This document shows, piece after piece, positions 59,336-59,517 of a stretch of DNA of 59,517 nucleotides (position 1 is the first letter of the stretch; every line of letters begins with the position of its first letter). The stretch is taken from positions 1 to 59,517 of the forward strand of contig CACZCK010000022.1 of assembly GCA_902779675.1 (NCBI GenBank), in the 5' to 3' direction. A program made the position numbers and the translations under genes. Source of the DNA: an uncultured Coriobacteriaceae bacterium (GTDB lineage: Bacteria; Actinomycetota; Coriobacteriia; Coriobacteriales; Atopobiaceae). The notes under the pieces are model-generated. The model saw only the letters and a list, made by a program, of their open reading frames with translations, had not been told where the DNA came from and did not search any database.

Positions 59336-59517
59336 ATGTCCATCGACGCAGTTGGCCGGCCTGTCTATGGCATGGGCATCGTGGCTGAGAACACCCCTTT
59401 GTACTTTGACTGCGCAAGCGATGCGGGCCTTGCCGTTGCCGGCCTGAATTTTCCCGGCTACGCCCAATACGAATCCGCCCCGGTGCAAGGCAAGACCAAC
59501 GTGTGCGCCTGGGAGTT
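59336..59517 (+). pseudogene. 5'-truncated choloylglycine hydrolase-like gene (runs off window)
   Basis: The frame from ATG 59336 encodes GMGIVAENTPLYFDCASD, then AGLAVAGLNFPGYAQYESAP. This matches the segment of bile salt hydrolases that begins about 55 residues into the protein (family pattern GLNFPGYA). The N-terminal part with the nucleophile Cys2 and the GRNLD-type motif is missing: a TAG stop directly precedes the ATG, and the upstream DNA is the 5' region of the MFS gene. Unless the missing part lies elsewhere, the product cannot be an active N-terminal nucleophile hydrolase. The 3' end lies outside the window. Confidence 0.75.

Overview
The window looks like chromosome from a high-GC Gram-positive of the class Coriobacteriia (Olsenella/Collinsella/Atopobium-like). 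This is an inference from gene content and style: Veg, a GlgC/GlgD pair, a GH13-GH77 fusion, VaFE-repeat surface protein, AGGAGG ribosome sites with many GTG starts and ATGA/GTGA overlaps. No rRNA or species marker is present, so the genus is not fixed.

Layout. (1) 1-6962: tRNA-Asp; an Rrf2 regulator with a divergent MutY-like glycosylase; rubrerythrin; a methionine-synthesis gene (metY) behind a possible leader-peptide attenuator; a DUF559-type nuclease gene bracketed by two long inverted-repeat pairs; nth; a small Cys-rich protein. (2) 7177-19253: a full glycogen locus (glgB, glgP, glgC, glgD, glgA and a pullulanase/4-alpha-glucanotransferase fusion), giving synthesis, branching, phosphorolysis and debranching/disproportionation. 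(3) 19485-38977: housekeeping genes (tandem GT2 glycosyltransferase, mfd, mazG, an FtsB/DivIC-like protein, ppx/gppA, murE, rph, rdgB, an M24 peptidase, veg, ispE) broken up by tRNA-Leu, tRNA-Glu and tRNA-Val and by two coupled paralogous repeat-type genes. (4) 38993-57109: the left part of an integrative conjugative element (ICE) at a tRNA-Pro locus. It has two excisionase-like HTH proteins, small DNA-binding/replication proteins, four phased iterons, a DnaC-like ATPase, a DUF3801/PcfB-like protein, VirD4, Maff2, PrgI, VirB4 (frameshifted), a two-domain wall hydrolase, a TrbL/VirB6-like channel protein and a 1497-residue LPKTG VaFE adhesin. No relaxase or integrase is seen. (5) 57110-59517: remnants, a Mef-like MFS exporter and the 5'-truncated start of a bile-salt-hydrolase-like gene running off the window.

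Most striking signal. Four of the five intact tRNA genes (Asp, Leu, Glu, Val) are followed by the same kind of ~170-nt unit. It repeats the 3' end of that tRNA (T-loop to acceptor) and, in most cases, its terminator region, and encloses a ~102-nt core with three hairpins. The core helices differ in sequence between loci but keep pairing. Hairpin 2 always carries a symmetric GA/GA internal loop. Each core is closed by a stem made from an antisense copy of the host tRNA's own T-arm. This looks like a structured RNA, or a tRNA-parasitising mini-element carrying one. The closest known parallel I can name is the E. coli tyrT repeat units (rtT RNA), which it does not resemble in sequence as far as I can tell.
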